64,000 bases of DNA. Origin: Hoeflea prorocentri. GTDB lineage: Bacteria > Pseudomonadota > Alphaproteobacteria > Rhizobiales > Rhizobiaceae. Made by a program: the position numbers and the translations under genes. The stretch covers positions 3,720,001 through 3,784,000 of the forward strand of contig NZ_JAPJZI010000001.1 of NCBI RefSeq assembly GCF_027944115.1, in the 5' to 3' direction. This document shows, piece by piece, positions 50,324 through 58,949 of this stretch (positions within the stretch are counted from its first letter, which is position 1; each line of letters starts with the position of its first letter). The notes beneath the pieces were generated by a model. That model had not been told where the DNA came from and made no database searches. It saw only the letters and a program-made list of their open reading frames with translations.

Positions 50324-51464
50324 TGGCTCCGGCCGTCTGACCCGTTACCGGACGTCTCTGCGCCGTCTCGCCACCCGTGGCCGCCTGCGCGGACTTTCGG
50401 CAAGAAGCGGTGTCGATTTTTCGTCCAACGATTATCTCGGCCTTGCCGGCGATAAACGGATCGCAGCCGCTCTCAACGCTGCCCTGAGCCGGGGCGTTCC
50501 GGCCGGCGCCGGCGGATCGCGGCTGCTGCGCGGCAACGACCCCGAACACGAGATGCTCGAACAGGAAGCGGCAGTTTATTTCGGCTCCGAGACAGCGCTC
50601 TATTTCGGTAGCGGTTTCATGGCCAACTACGCCCTGCTTGCCTGTCTGCCTCAACGCGACGATCTCGTCGTCATGGACGAGCTTATTCATGCCAGTGCCC
50701 GAGACGGCGCAAACGCCACGAAGGCCGCAGTCGCAATCGCCCGGCACAACGATCCCCAATCCTTTGCCGACGCGATCAGCACATGGCGAAAATCGGGCGG
50801 CCGGGGCCGCCCATGGCTTGTCTTCGAAAGTCTCTACAGCATGGATGGCGACCGGGCGCCGCTTGATGATCTGGTCTCGACGGCCGACGTAAATGACGGC
50901 TTCCTGATTGTCGATGAAGCGCACGCGACGGGAGTCTTCGGGCCGCACGGTCGCGGGCTGGCGGCTGACTTCGAGGGACGCGACAATGTCATCGTTCTTC
51001 ACACCTGCGGCAAAGCGCTTGGCGCGAGCGGCGCACTTATCTGCCTTCCTGAGGTTCTGGCGGGCTACATGATTAACCGCAGCCGACCTTTCATCTATGC
51101 CACAGCGCCCTCCCCGCTCATGGCTGCCGCTGTTCGCGAAGCCCTGTTGATCGTGGAGCAGGAGCCGGAACGGCGTAAGCGGCTTCAGCGGATGATGAAA
51201 CAGTTTGGCGACGGGCTGACGGCGCTGGGTTTGCCGGCAACGGACACTCAAATCCATCCGGTTGTGATCGGCGACGCGGAGAAAACAATGTCCCTTGCAA
51301 CAGCGATGCAGGATCGCGGTTTTGACATACGTGGCATTCGCCCGCCGACCGTTCCGGAAGGCACGTCGCGGCTTCGCATTTCTTTGACCCTGAACGCGCG
51401 GCAGGCGGATGTGGAGACCCTGCTCGAAGCGCTGGGCGAAAAAAGGGAGTTATTCGATCAATGA
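50307..51464 (+). CDS. bioF: 8-amino-7-oxononanoate synthase BioF
   Basis: A 385-residue PLP enzyme condensing pimeloyl thioester with alanine. Marks are [17 protein letters not shown], the [19 protein letters not shown] segment, LFDEAHATG-like (here [17 protein letters not shown]) with the PLP Asp, and the PLP Lys in [16 protein letters not shown] 50307 overlaps bioB by 17 bases; ATG 50295 is an alternative. Overlaps bioD by four bases. Confidence 0.95.
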   Translation: MLQRSDGSGRLTRYRTSLRRLATRGRLRGLSARSGVDFSSNDYLGLAGDKRIAAALNAALSRGVPAGAGGSRLLRGNDPEHEMLEQEAAVYFGSETALYFGSGFMANYALLACLPQRDDLVVMDELIHASARDGANATKAAVAIARHNDPQSFADAISTWRKSGGRGRPWLVFESLYSMDGDRAPLDDLVSTADVNDGFLIVDEAHATGVFGPHGRGLAADFEGRDNVIVLHTCGKALGASGALICLPEVLAGYMINRSRPFIYATAPSPLMAAAVREALLIVEQEPERRKRLQRMMKQFGDGLTALGLPATDTQIHPVVIGDAEKTMSLATAMQDRGFDIRGIRPPTVPEGTSRLRISLTLNARQADVETLLEALGEKRELFDQ

Positions 51465-52087
51465 CCCGTCTCGTTGTTGCCGGAACCGATACGGATGTCG
51501 GAAAAACCGTTTTTGCAGCCGGTCTGGTGCAGGCTCTCAATGCGACCTACTGGAAGCCGGTACAGGCCGGGTTGGATGATGGAACGGACACCCTTACCGT
51601 TCAGGATCTCGCCCGGCAAGGAAACGACAGGATCATTCCCGAGGTCTATCGGCTCGGCAGCCCCTTGTCCCCGCACCGCGCCGCCGAGATAGACAATGTC
51701 CTTATCGACACAGACCGGCTGACGCTGCCTGAGGTTGACGGCCCGCTTGTGATCGAAGGCGCCGGCGGGCTTCTTGTGCCCCTCACCCGTGAGGTGCTTT
51801 ATGCCGACCTGATCGCCCGATGGTCGCTGCCGGTCGTGCTGGTGGGGCGCACAGCGCTCGGCGCGATCAATCACGCGCTCCTTTCCATTGAAGCGATGCG
51901 TTCGCGAGGCATCCGGATTATCGGCATCGCATTTGTCGGGGACGAGATTACCGATACCCAGAGGACTATTGCCCAAATGGGCAAGATCCGCCAACTGGGG
52001 CGGTTGCCGATACTCGACCCGCTCAATGCGGCCAGCCTGCAGGCGGCGTTTGATGAGGCGTTCAACCTCGACGATTTTCAACTGTGA
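51461..52087 (+). CDS. bioD: Dethiobiotin synthetase BioD
   Basis: A 208-residue ATP-dependent carboxylase forming the ureido ring. P-loop GTDTDVGKTVFAAGL, YWKPVQAGLDDGTD for substrate binding and IEGAGGLLVPLT are typical BioD motifs. ATG overlaps the bioF stop (ATGA). Bacterial length and motif order are normal; the bioA gene follows after 22 bases with its own ribosome site. Confidence 0.95.
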   Translation: MTRLVVAGTDTDVGKTVFAAGLVQALNATYWKPVQAGLDDGTDTLTVQDLARQGNDRIIPEVYRLGSPLSPHRAAEIDNVLIDTDRLTLPEVDGPLVIEGAGGLLVPLTREVLYADLIARWSLPVVLVGRTALGAINHALLSIEAMRSRGIRIIGIAFVGDEITDTQRTIAQMGKIRQLGRLPILDPLNAASLQAAFDEAFNLDDFQL

Positions 52088-52109
52088 CCGCGCCCGAAAG
52101 GACAGGGCA

Positions 52110-53381
52110 ATGAACAGCAAGCGACAATTTCCAATCTGGCATCCGTTCACCCAGCATGCGGTCATGCCCGAGATGACCCCTATCGCGCAAAGCGAGGGCG
52201 CTTTTCTGACATCAAAGGACGGCCGCCGGATATTCGATGGCATATCGAGCTGGTGGGTCGTAACCCACGGCCACTGTCACCCGCGCATCGTCGATGCGAT
52301 CAGCGAGCAGGCCGGCAGGCTGGATCAGGTGATCTTTGCGGGCCACACCCACGAGCCCGCCGAAGAGCTGGCGGAGAAGCTGCTGCACGTCACGCCGGCC
52401 AGCCTTAGCCACGTGTTCTTCTCCGACAGCGGCTCGACTTCCGTCGAGGTGGCACTGAAAATGGCCCTCGGCTACTGGCAAAACACCGGCAATGCGGACA
52501 GAACACGCATCGTTGTGATGGAAAACGGCTATCACGGCGACACGATCGGGACGATGTCCGTCGGCGAGCGCGGCGTCTTCAACGCGGCCTATGAGCCGCT
52601 GATGTTCGATGTCACCTCCGTTCCGTTTCCCCGCCCAAACGACGCCGACGCGACGGTTGCCGCGCTGGAGCTTGTGTGCACGCGCGGGGATGTCGCCGCA
52701 TTCATTGTTGAGCCCCTCGTGCTTGGAGCGGGCGGAATGCTGATGTACCCGCCGGAAGTGCTGGCGCAGCTCAAGGCCGTTTGCGAAGCGCATGATGTTC
52801 TGTTCATTGCCGATGAGGTGATGACCGGATGGGGCCGCACCGGCTCGATGTTCGCCTGTCAGAAAGCGGGTGTCGAGCCCGACATCGCTTGCTACTCAAA
52901 AGGCATTACCGGCGGTTCTCTGCCGCTCGCAGTCACCCTGTGCCGCAGCGAGATTTTTGATGCGCACTATTCAAAGGACCGCTCGAAGACCTTTTTTCAT
53001 TCCAGCTCCTACACTGCTAATCCCATCGCCTGCGCCGCTGCGGTCGCCAATCTCAAGATCTGGCTGGAGGAGCCGGTGATTGAGCGGATCGCCGATCTTG
53101 CTGACATGCAGAACCGTCATATCGCGCAAATGATGGATGACGACCGTTTTGACAACGTCCGCCAGTGCGGCACGATTGCCGCGATGGACCTGAAGGTCCG
53201 TGACGATGGTTATCTGTCGGATGTCGGGCCGAAACTCTATGCTTTCTTCCAGGAGCGTAACCTTCTCCTGCGCCCGCTTGGAAACACGCTTTATGTGATG
53301 CCGCCCTATTGCACGACCGACGACAATCTTGCGGAGGTCTATAACGCCATCGCCGAGGCCGGCCGGACGTTCGGTTCGTGA
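52110..53381 (+). CDS. bioA: Adenosylmethionine-8-amino-7-oxononanoate aminotransferase BioA
   Basis: A 423-residue class III aminotransferase using SAM as amino donor. IWHPFTQHAVMPEM at the N-terminus is a BioA hallmark; GISSWWVVTHGHCHP, MALGYWQNTG, ENGYHGDTIGTMSVGERG, LFIADEVMTGWGRTG and the PLP Lys in CYSKGITGG follow in order. The gene starts at ATG 52110; the longer open frame overlaps bioD. Stop overlaps the bioZ start by four bases. Confidence 0.95.
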   Translation: MNSKRQFPIWHPFTQHAVMPEMTPIAQSEGAFLTSKDGRRIFDGISSWWVVTHGHCHPRIVDAISEQAGRLDQVIFAGHTHEPAEELAEKLLHVTPASLSHVFFSDSGSTSVEVALKMALGYWQNTGNADRTRIVVMENGYHGDTIGTMSVGERGVFNAAYEPLMFDVTSVPFPRPNDADATVAALELVCTRGDVAAFIVEPLVLGAGGMLMYPPEVLAQLKAVCEAHDVLFIADEVMTGWGRTGSMFACQKAGVEPDIACYSKGITGGSLPLAVTLCRSEIFDAHYSKDRSKTFFHSSSYTANPIACAAAVANLKIWLEEPVIERIADLADMQNRHIAQMMDDDRFDNVRQCGTIAAMDLKVRDDGYLSDVGPKLYAFFQERNLLLRPLGNTLYVMPPYCTTDDNLAEVYNAIAEAGRTFGS

Positions 53382-54361
53382 CATACGGCGTGTTCATTGC
53401 CGGACTGGGGCACCATGCGCCGGAGCGGATTGTTCCCAATTCCGAGATCGAGGCGCGCCTCGGGCTGGAAGAGGGCTGGATCGCCAGGCGTTCGGGCATC
53501 CGCAATCGCCGTTTCGCCGCCCCTGAAGAAGCCTTGAGCGATATCGCCCTGCCGGCCGCAGACAGGGCGCTGAAGAACAGCGGCATAGCGGCAGCCGATA
53601 TCGACCTTTTGCTCCTGGCAACCAGCACGCCGGATCATTTGCTGCCTCCGTCGGCGCCGCTGCTTGCCCACCAGCTCGGCCTTGGCGGTCCCGGTGCGGT
53701 TGATATCACCGGCGCGTGCGGTGGTTTCCTTTATGCGCTCTCATTCGCACAAAGCCATGTGCGGCTTCACGGCAAAGCGGCGATGGTGGTTGCCGCCAAC
53801 ATTCTCAGCCGCCGCATCAATCCGGACGAGCGGGCAAGTGCTGTGCTCTTTGCCGACGCGGCTGGAGCCATTGTCCTTTGCCCGGCCAAGAACGGCATGG
53901 CAGGTCTGCAAGGTCTGGAGCTTTGCTCCAACGGCGCGGATTACGATCATATCCGTATCCCGATGGGCGGGACGCGCCTGCCCTATCAAGCCAACGCTGC
54001 GCCCGCCGCCATGAAGATGCAGATCAATGACGGCAAACGGGTGTTTTCCCATGCGGTCCGCATGATGACCGACAGCGCACGCACCGTTCTGGAAGGCACG
54101 GGAACCGCACCGGGCAACATCAGCAGGTTCGTTCCGCATCAGGCCAATCGGCGCATGCTGGATGCAGTCGCGCATGCGCTGAACATTCCGCAACACAAGA
54201 TCGCCTGTTCGATCGAAGAGTTCGGCAACAGCTCCGCCGCCACCATTCCACTCACCCTGTCGCTGTCTCACGCGGCTGATCCGTTGCGAGACGGCGAGCT
54301 GCTGCTGTTTTCCGCGGCCGGAGCCGGCATGACAGGCGGGTCGGCGCTCTGGCGCGTCTAG
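53378..54361 (+). CDS. bioZ: BioZ, KAS III-like enzyme of pimelate synthesis
   Basis: A 327-residue beta-ketoacyl-ACP synthase III relative. The catalytic triad is seen as Cys114 in ITGACGGFLYA, His in FVPHQANRRM and Asn in EFGNSSAATIP. At the end of a bio operon in this group of bacteria it is BioZ, which condenses glutaryl-CoA (or its ACP form) with malonyl-ACP to start pimeloyl-ACP. GTG 53378 overlaps the bioA stop. This replaces the BioC-BioH route, and neither of those genes is seen here. Confidence 0.92.
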   Translation: MTYGVFIAGLGHHAPERIVPNSEIEARLGLEEGWIARRSGIRNRRFAAPEEALSDIALPAADRALKNSGIAAADIDLLLLATSTPDHLLPPSAPLLAHQLGLGGPGAVDITGACGGFLYALSFAQSHVRLHGKAAMVVAANILSRRINPDERASAVLFADAAGAIVLCPAKNGMAGLQGLELCSNGADYDHIRIPMGGTRLPYQANAAPAAMKMQINDGKRVFSHAVRMMTDSARTVLEGTGTAPGNISRFVPHQANRRMLDAVAHALNIPQHKIACSIEEFGNSSAATIPLTLSLSHAADPLRDGELLLFSAAGAGMTGGSALWRV

Positions 54362-54371
54362 AACGTGCCTT

Positions 54372-55145
54372 TTACCTGATTGCGGCCACGAGTTCTCTCA
54401 CCCGCTCGGCATTGTCGGTAGCAACAAGTCCATCTCGGTTCAGCAGGTTGTTCTCAAATCCGATGCGCGCCTTGCCGCCTCGCCTGATGGCCTCGACAAG
54501 ACAGTCGGTCTCATTTCTCCCGAAGGCACACAGAGCCCAGTCCACCTCCTCAATCCCGTCGCGCAAGCCGAGCTCGGCGAGGAACGGGTCCATATCGGCG
54601 ACCTCGCTTTGCTGACCCTCGGTGTAGCGACCCAGCACAAAAAGCACCTGGAGGCTCCCTGCCGGTATGACACCTTCGCCAATCAGGCTGAAGAGTGAAG
54701 CCAGATCTGCCGCCTCATAGAGGATATGCTGAACCTTCATACCGGCGTCGGCGGCCCAGTGATAAAAATCCCTGGAGGCTACGCGCTCGCCGTCATCGGG
54801 CAGCATCTCCCGCAACGCCACCGACACGTGAGCGGGCATGACGTCTCGGACAAGTTCACGCTGGTCTGCGGGGCTGTAACGGCCAACGGCTTCCGTGGTG
54901 ATCTGCACCGCCATATCCGGCACCGCCGAGGCCAGTTCGCCGATGAGTTCCCGGTAAAGGCCCGCGTCCAATACGTGCCGGCCCTCGGCGTCTCGGACAT
55001 GGGCGTGAATGGCACCGGCACCGGCTTCATAACACGAAACCGCTGCCCGTACGGTTTCCGCAATCGTCACAGGCAGGGCGGGATGATCCGCTTTGCCGCG
55101 GCGAGCACCATTCGGGGCCACCATGATACGGGCAAGCTTCGTCAC
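54372..55145 (-). CDS. BKACE-family beta-keto acid cleavage enzyme (DUF849)
   Basis: A 257-residue zinc-dependent enzyme of the beta-keto acid cleavage (Kce-like) family, which splits beta-keto acids with acetyl-CoA. KADHPALPVTIAETVRAAVS and GAGAIHAHVRDAEGRHVLD hold the zinc HxH motif; ARIGFENNL near the end is also conserved. GTG 55145 has GAGGA at suitable distance; a TTG at 55172 is an alternative. It is convergent with bioZ, ten bases apart, and divergent from the PqqD-like gene. Its substrate is not evident. Confidence 0.85.
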   Translation of the reverse strand: MTKLARIMVAPNGARRGKADHPALPVTIAETVRAAVSCYEAGAGAIHAHVRDAEGRHVLDAGLYRELIGELASAVPDMAVQITTEAVGRYSPADQRELVRDVMPAHVSVALREMLPDDGERVASRDFYHWAADAGMKVQHILYEAADLASLFSLIGEGVIPAGSLQVLFVLGRYTEGQQSEVADMDPFLAELGLRDGIEEVDWALCAFGRNETDCLVEAIRRGGKARIGFENNLLNRDGLVATDNAERVRELVAAIR

Positions 55146-55375
55146 GACACGGTCCTCTCGATATGCTGACAACTGGGTGGGTCATAGGTGCATCCACCGC
55201 CACGATGTAAACATTTCCGACTGATCCTGTTGCAAGCCAACTGCCAGCACCAAGGCCTTGCCATTCACTAAATAGAATTTCCAGTATTCTTTTATCATTT
55301 GACAGCAAATCTTAAACACCATTGGTTTATTAAAATAATTGGTGATAGAAAAACCGCTGACTTGAGGGGTTTGAC

Positions 55376-55666
55376 ATGACACTTGATCCGCAATCGAGAT
55401 TTAAACTGTCGGATAAGGCTACCTTCCGTTCTGTTGGAGACAACGGCGTAATTCTGAATACCGCTACAGGACAAATTTATTCCTGCAACAGTACTGCGGA
55501 AGCTTTTCTTCGGCATATGGATGGTCATCGCGACCTTGGTGAGACTGCTGATGCTGTATGCGGCGAGTTCGACATTGAACGCGAAGTATTGCTGAGCGAC
55601 CTGGAAGAATTGCTCACATATCTGCAATCAGAAGGAGTGCTCGACCATATCGATGCAGAGCACTGA
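55376..55666 (+). CDS. PqqD-like RiPP recognition element protein
   Basis: A 96-residue PqqD-type protein. The first 45 residues form the winged-helix-like RRE (FRSVGDNGVILNTATGQIYS then NSTAEAFLRHMDG), which in PQQ and lasso systems binds the leader peptide; the rest is helical (CGEFDIEREVLLSDLEELL). ATG 55376 follows GAGGGG at six bases. The gene overlaps the B2-type protease gene by 14 bases, an arrangement seen in lasso-peptide clusters where the B protein is split into B1 (RRE) and B2 (protease). It begins the plus-strand arm of the cluster, after a 200-base AT-rich intergenic region. Confidence 0.85.
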   Translation: MTLDPQSRFKLSDKATFRSVGDNGVILNTATGQIYSCNSTAEAFLRHMDGHRDLGETADAVCGEFDIEREVLLSDLEELLTYLQSEGVLDHIDAEH

Positions 55667-56096
55667 AGCCCCGCCTGGGGCGCAAAGAAGGCAATTCTGG
55701 CGGCGGCGGCTTTTCCGCCTTGAGATCTGGCTTACGGCGAGACTATTGCCTTTGCTGCTTGCCGGCCGCGACCTGACCGGCTCCATGCGGCTGGCTGATG
55801 GCGGCGCATGGCCGCGCTATGCCGATTTCGATGCCGATTTCATCGCGCGGGCTGTGATGCGGGTGACCCGCCGGCCCTGGCTGATGCGCGAGCGGCGCTG
55901 CTTTCGACAGGGGATTTTGGGTTACCGGTTCCTGAAAAAGGCCGGCTACCGACCGGAACTGCATTTCGGAATCGAAGCAGGCAGCGTCGAAACCAGCAAG
56001 ATCAATGCCCATTGCTGGGTGGTTCTGAACGGTCACCCGGTCGTCAACGATATCATGGACGACATGATCCCCATTCATGTGCATAAGGTGGATTAA
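55653..56096 (+). CDS. Lasso-peptide-type B2 protease (transglutaminase-like)
   Basis: A 147-residue protein of the lasso peptide biosynthesis B2 family, which cuts the leader from the precursor. Cys83 in RRCFRQGILGYRFLKKAG and His120 in NAHCWVVLNGHPV form the expected transglutaminase-type dyad; the third residue (usually Asp) may be Asn126 or Asp133. The N-terminal 45 residues are basic and hydrophobic (LTARLLPLLLAG), perhaps membrane-associated. Coupled to the PqqD-like gene by a 14-base overlap and followed five bases after its stop by the kinase. Leader cleavage is predicted, but no precursor is certain. Confidence 0.85.
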   Translation: MQSTEAPPGAQRRQFWRRRLFRLEIWLTARLLPLLLAGRDLTGSMRLADGGAWPRYADFDADFIARAVMRVTRRPWLMRERRCFRQGILGYRFLKKAGYRPELHFGIEAGSVETSKINAHCWVVLNGHPVVNDIMDDMIPIHVHKVD

Positions 56097-56101
56097 GACC
56101 C

Positions 56102-57091
56102 TTGAAGCTTAGACATTTCAATCTTGCCGGAGTGGGTCTTGAGGTCTCTTGCAAGAAACAGGATCTCATTGCCCCTCTTTTAAGCCTGATTGGCCCATGG
56201 GAAGTGCCGCACGCTATCGCCGGCGGGCCTGATTACCGTTTGTCCGTGACCCGGGAGGACCACGTGGATGAACCTGATGGCGAGACCGTTTTCTTTCGCG
56301 GCCATATTGCCGGCGACGGCCCGTTTCATTTTGCGGGCTGCGCCCAGTCTTGGAGTATCTTCACACCCGACGAGCTTGTCGCCCGCTTCGACGTCGAGGG
56401 CGGCCGGGCCGATTATGTCGTCGCACCGGCCTGCCAGGCTGCGACGTTGAGCGTCGCCGAGAGCTTTGCGCTCGATCACGTCCTGTCGGTCAACGGGCAC
56501 GCCATGGTGCACGCCGCCTGTGCCGAAACGCCCGACGGGACCGGCCGGGTGATTCTTCATGCACCAAGCGGCACCGGCAAGACGACCACGTCGCTGGCGA
56601 TGGTCGGCGAGGGTTGGAAACTGTGTACGGACGATGCAAGCGTCCTGTCGCCTGAGGCCGATGGCGGCGTCGTCGTGCGCGGCGTTCCGCGTGCGATCAA
56701 GATCCACCGCAAAAGTGCCGGGATGCTGCCCTGGCTCTCACAGATGCTTGACGGTCAGGCCTGGGACGAGAACGGTGAGCAATGGGTCGAACGGCCCACC
56801 CTTTTCGATCAGGGTTATCTCGCGGATGATAAGCCGGCGCCGATTTCGGCGGTGATTGCCCTACGACGCACGGCCGGCCCCATGCGTCTTGTCAAACAGG
56901 ACGGTGTCGACGCGTTTACCTCCATTATGGAGGATAATATAAGCCTGAGTTCCGCCGGGCTTTTTCCCGGCCATGAACAGCGCATGGACGTCTATTCCAG
57001 CGCCCTTGGACAGGCCGACTGCTACCTGCTTGAAATCAACGGGAGCCCGCAGGACGCCGCCGCGTTGATTACATCCGAACTTGGGCGCTGA
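56102..57091 (+). CDS. HPr-kinase-like ATPase, lasso-cluster type
   Basis: A 329-residue protein with a P-loop like HPr kinase/phosphorylase (HAPSGTGKTTTSLAM, residues 153-167). DDASVLSP and RGVPRAIKIHRKSAGMLPWL further match the HprK-related kinases found in lasso-type clusters, some of which phosphorylate the C-terminal Ser of the peptide. The N-terminal 120 residues are a separate beta domain. TTG 56102 begins five bases after the protease stop. It is convergent with the nucleotidyltransferase gene 20 bases away. Confidence 0.82.
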   Translation: MKLRHFNLAGVGLEVSCKKQDLIAPLLSLIGPWEVPHAIAGGPDYRLSVTREDHVDEPDGETVFFRGHIAGDGPFHFAGCAQSWSIFTPDELVARFDVEGGRADYVVAPACQAATLSVAESFALDHVLSVNGHAMVHAACAETPDGTGRVILHAPSGTGKTTTSLAMVGEGWKLCTDDASVLSPEADGGVVVRGVPRAIKIHRKSAGMLPWLSQMLDGQAWDENGEQWVERPTLFDQGYLADDKPAPISAVIALRRTAGPMRLVKQDGVDAFTSIMEDNISLSSAGLFPGHEQRMDVYSSALGQADCYLLEINGSPQDAAALITSELGR

Positions 57092-57110
57092 ACGCCTGAA
57101 AAAGTCTGTT

Positions 57111-58130
57111 CTAGGGCCTGCGTGAGACGATGTGCTGCGCCCAGCGGAAGGCATGGCGGCGCAGGCGGGACTGGTGCCCCGTGTCGTCGAAGGTGGCGAT
57201 CACGCATTGGGGCGTCACAATGGCTCTGCTCCGGCGATAGTCTTTCCCCTCCGACAGGCTCTCACGGATGTGCGCTGCCTTTTCGTCCTTGAAGAGCGCG
57301 CAAACCAGATCAAGACAGACAAGAACCTCCAATCGGGCGGGAATTTTGCCAAGAACCGAGCGCAGGTGATCGATATCGGCCTCATCAAGCCGGCGCCCGG
57401 CCTGCAGAACATCCACAAGAAGTTGCAGGCGATGGAATTTGTGACCGGCGGCCGCATGGATGACGGCAGTCATGAAGTTTGCGACCGCTGGATGATCACC
57501 ATTGCCGCCGGCCAGAACATATTCGTCATATCCAAAAGACACACGCCTGCGCAAACCGGCATAGTGAACCAGGTTGCCGTGGAGCTCGATCAGCACATTA
57601 TGGTCATCCGTGCGTGTCCATTTCTGCTCCATGTTGCGCTCGGAACGGTCGAAATGTTCCTTTTGATGCAGAACGAAACCACAATCCGTCAGTATCTCTC
57701 CAATGGCCGCCGCGGCAGCCGGATCGGCCAGAATATCGACATCGGTGAACGGCCGGTCGGACACCCTGTCATAGATGCCCTTGGCAAAGACCTGCCCTTT
57801 CACGATCCGGGCAGGCAGGCCGGCCGTCTCTATGGCAGTCATGACCTGCAAGGCCTGCGCTTCAAGCACCATCGCATGAGCATTGGCGAGGAGCTGACCT
57901 TCACGAACGTCAACCAGCAACTGCGTATAGGGCGGCTCCTGGGGCACCAATGCCGCCAGTTTGGGCAATGCGACCGGTTCGATGCCGTGATAGCGAACCG
58001 CTGCAAAGAGCCGGTCCGCATCCAGGGATAAGATTGCGCCGGCTATCGGGTTTTCCGCCTGCGGGTCCGCCAGCGAGCACAAGACCGCGGCAAAATCATG
58101 CGAAATGTCGATACCACCCGGCTCAATCAT
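57111..58130 (-). CDS. Nucleotidyltransferase-fold protein (NTP_transf_5 type)
   Basis: A 339-residue protein with the nucleotidyltransferase signature of the NTP_transf_5 family: ARIVKGQVFAKGIYDRVSDR, then TDVDILADPAAAAAIGEIL with metal-binding Asp residues, followed by EQKWTRTDDHNVLIELHGNL. The family recurs with PqqD, B2 and HprK-like genes in lasso-type clusters and may add nucleotides or phosphate-linked groups to the product. Start 58130 overlaps the ACP stop by eight bases. Last gene of the minus-strand arm. Confidence 0.8.
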   Translation of the reverse strand: MIEPGGIDISHDFAAVLCSLADPQAENPIAGAILSLDADRLFAAVRYHGIEPVALPKLAALVPQEPPYTQLLVDVREGQLLANAHAMVLEAQALQVMTAIETAGLPARIVKGQVFAKGIYDRVSDRPFTDVDILADPAAAAAIGEILTDCGFVLHQKEHFDRSERNMEQKWTRTDDHNVLIELHGNLVHYAGLRRRVSFGYDEYVLAGGNGDHPAVANFMTAVIHAAAGHKFHRLQLLVDVLQAGRRLDEADIDHLRSVLGKIPARLEVLVCLDLVCALFKDEKAAHIRESLSEGKDYRRSRAIVTPQCVIATFDDTGHQSRLRRHAFRWAQHIVSRRP

Positions 58131-58365
58131 TGCTGCCCGTTTTCCCGTCCAGGATCTCTGCAATAGTGCGGACCGACACAATACTCACAATCGCTTCGGG
58201 TGTAAGCTGCGTTTGCGAAGCTTCCTCTACAGCCAAAATAATATTGACATGGGCAATGCTGTCCCAGCTTTCCAGCGTATCGACGCCTGCCTCTTCCGGC
58301 AGTTGATCAAGCGGCGTGTGCGTCGCCTCGGCAACGATGCGCCGTGCATTGTCTATGGCATTCAT
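58123..58365 (-). CDS. Acyl carrier protein
   Basis: An 80-residue carrier protein. The phosphopantetheine attachment site is Ser36 in LESWDSIAHVNII (the DS(L/I) motif), in an acidic four-helix pattern with TPLDQLPEEAGVDT before and LTPEAIVSIVSVRTIAEIL after it. Stand-alone ACPs in small clusters usually receive an adenylated acid from a dedicated ligase, here the gene at 58946. It overlaps the GNAT gene by four bases and the nucleotidyltransferase by eight. Confidence 0.9.
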   Translation of the reverse strand: MNAIDNARRIVAEATHTPLDQLPEEAGVDTLESWDSIAHVNIILAVEEASQTQLTPEAIVSIVSVRTIAEILDGKTGSND

Positions 58366-58949
58366 GTGGCAGCCTCGGGGAGATAGGAGGGAAAATCATC
58401 CTTCAGCAATTCGAACTGGAGATAGTCAACCGTGGTGTTGCGGACTGAATCGAAGCTGCAACGGTGCATCGTTCCGGTGTGATTGAAGCCAAGTTTCCTG
58501 TAGTTGAGCAGTGAGGCGAAGTTTCGTGCCTCGACGGACCCGGTGAAACGCTCAACGCCTGCGTGTTTTACAAAATGCCCCATGACAGCCTTGCGCACTT
58601 CGAGCGGTGCGGCCTTGCCCCACCAGTCCCGGTCCAGAATAACAACACCCATGGAGGCGGATTTGTAGGACGCCAGGTAGATTTCGTGATAGCCGATACT
58701 TTGCGCGGTGCCTTTCGGAACAATCGCATGGATAAAGCGGGAGCGCTGGTTCGGCAGCTTATACTTGCGCAAAATGCGCAGCCAGCCGGCCTTCTTGTCA
58801 GAATGGGAAAGCTGCAGCAGGATTTCCGCGTCGTCATTCATCCGCTTGTAGAGTTTGAGCGCCTGCCATTTATCGGTTGACTGAAGCGTGAAACGCTCGG
58901 TCTCAAGTGTCTCATCAAGCACCTTGATACGGCGGCGATGCCACTTCAT
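58362..58949 (-). CDS. GNAT-family acyltransferase
   Basis: A 195-residue GCN5-related N-acyltransferase fold. SIGYHEIYLASYKSASMGVVI then LDRDWWGKAAPLEVRKAVMG gives the central strand, V-shaped splay and the acyl-CoA/ACP pyrophosphate loop; VEARNFASLLNYRKLGF is the usual C-terminal motif B. In this operon it may move an acyl group from the ACP onto a target, as GNATs do in some ACP-dependent systems. Overlaps neighbours by four bases on both sides. Confidence 0.85.
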   Translation of the reverse strand: MKWHRRRIKVLDETLETERFTLQSTDKWQALKLYKRMNDDAEILLQLSHSDKKAGWLRILRKYKLPNQRSRFIHAIVPKGTAQSIGYHEIYLASYKSASMGVVILDRDWWGKAAPLEVRKAVMGHFVKHAGVERFTGSVEARNFASLLNYRKLGFNHTGTMHRCSFDSVRNTTVDYLQFELLKDDFPSYLPEAAT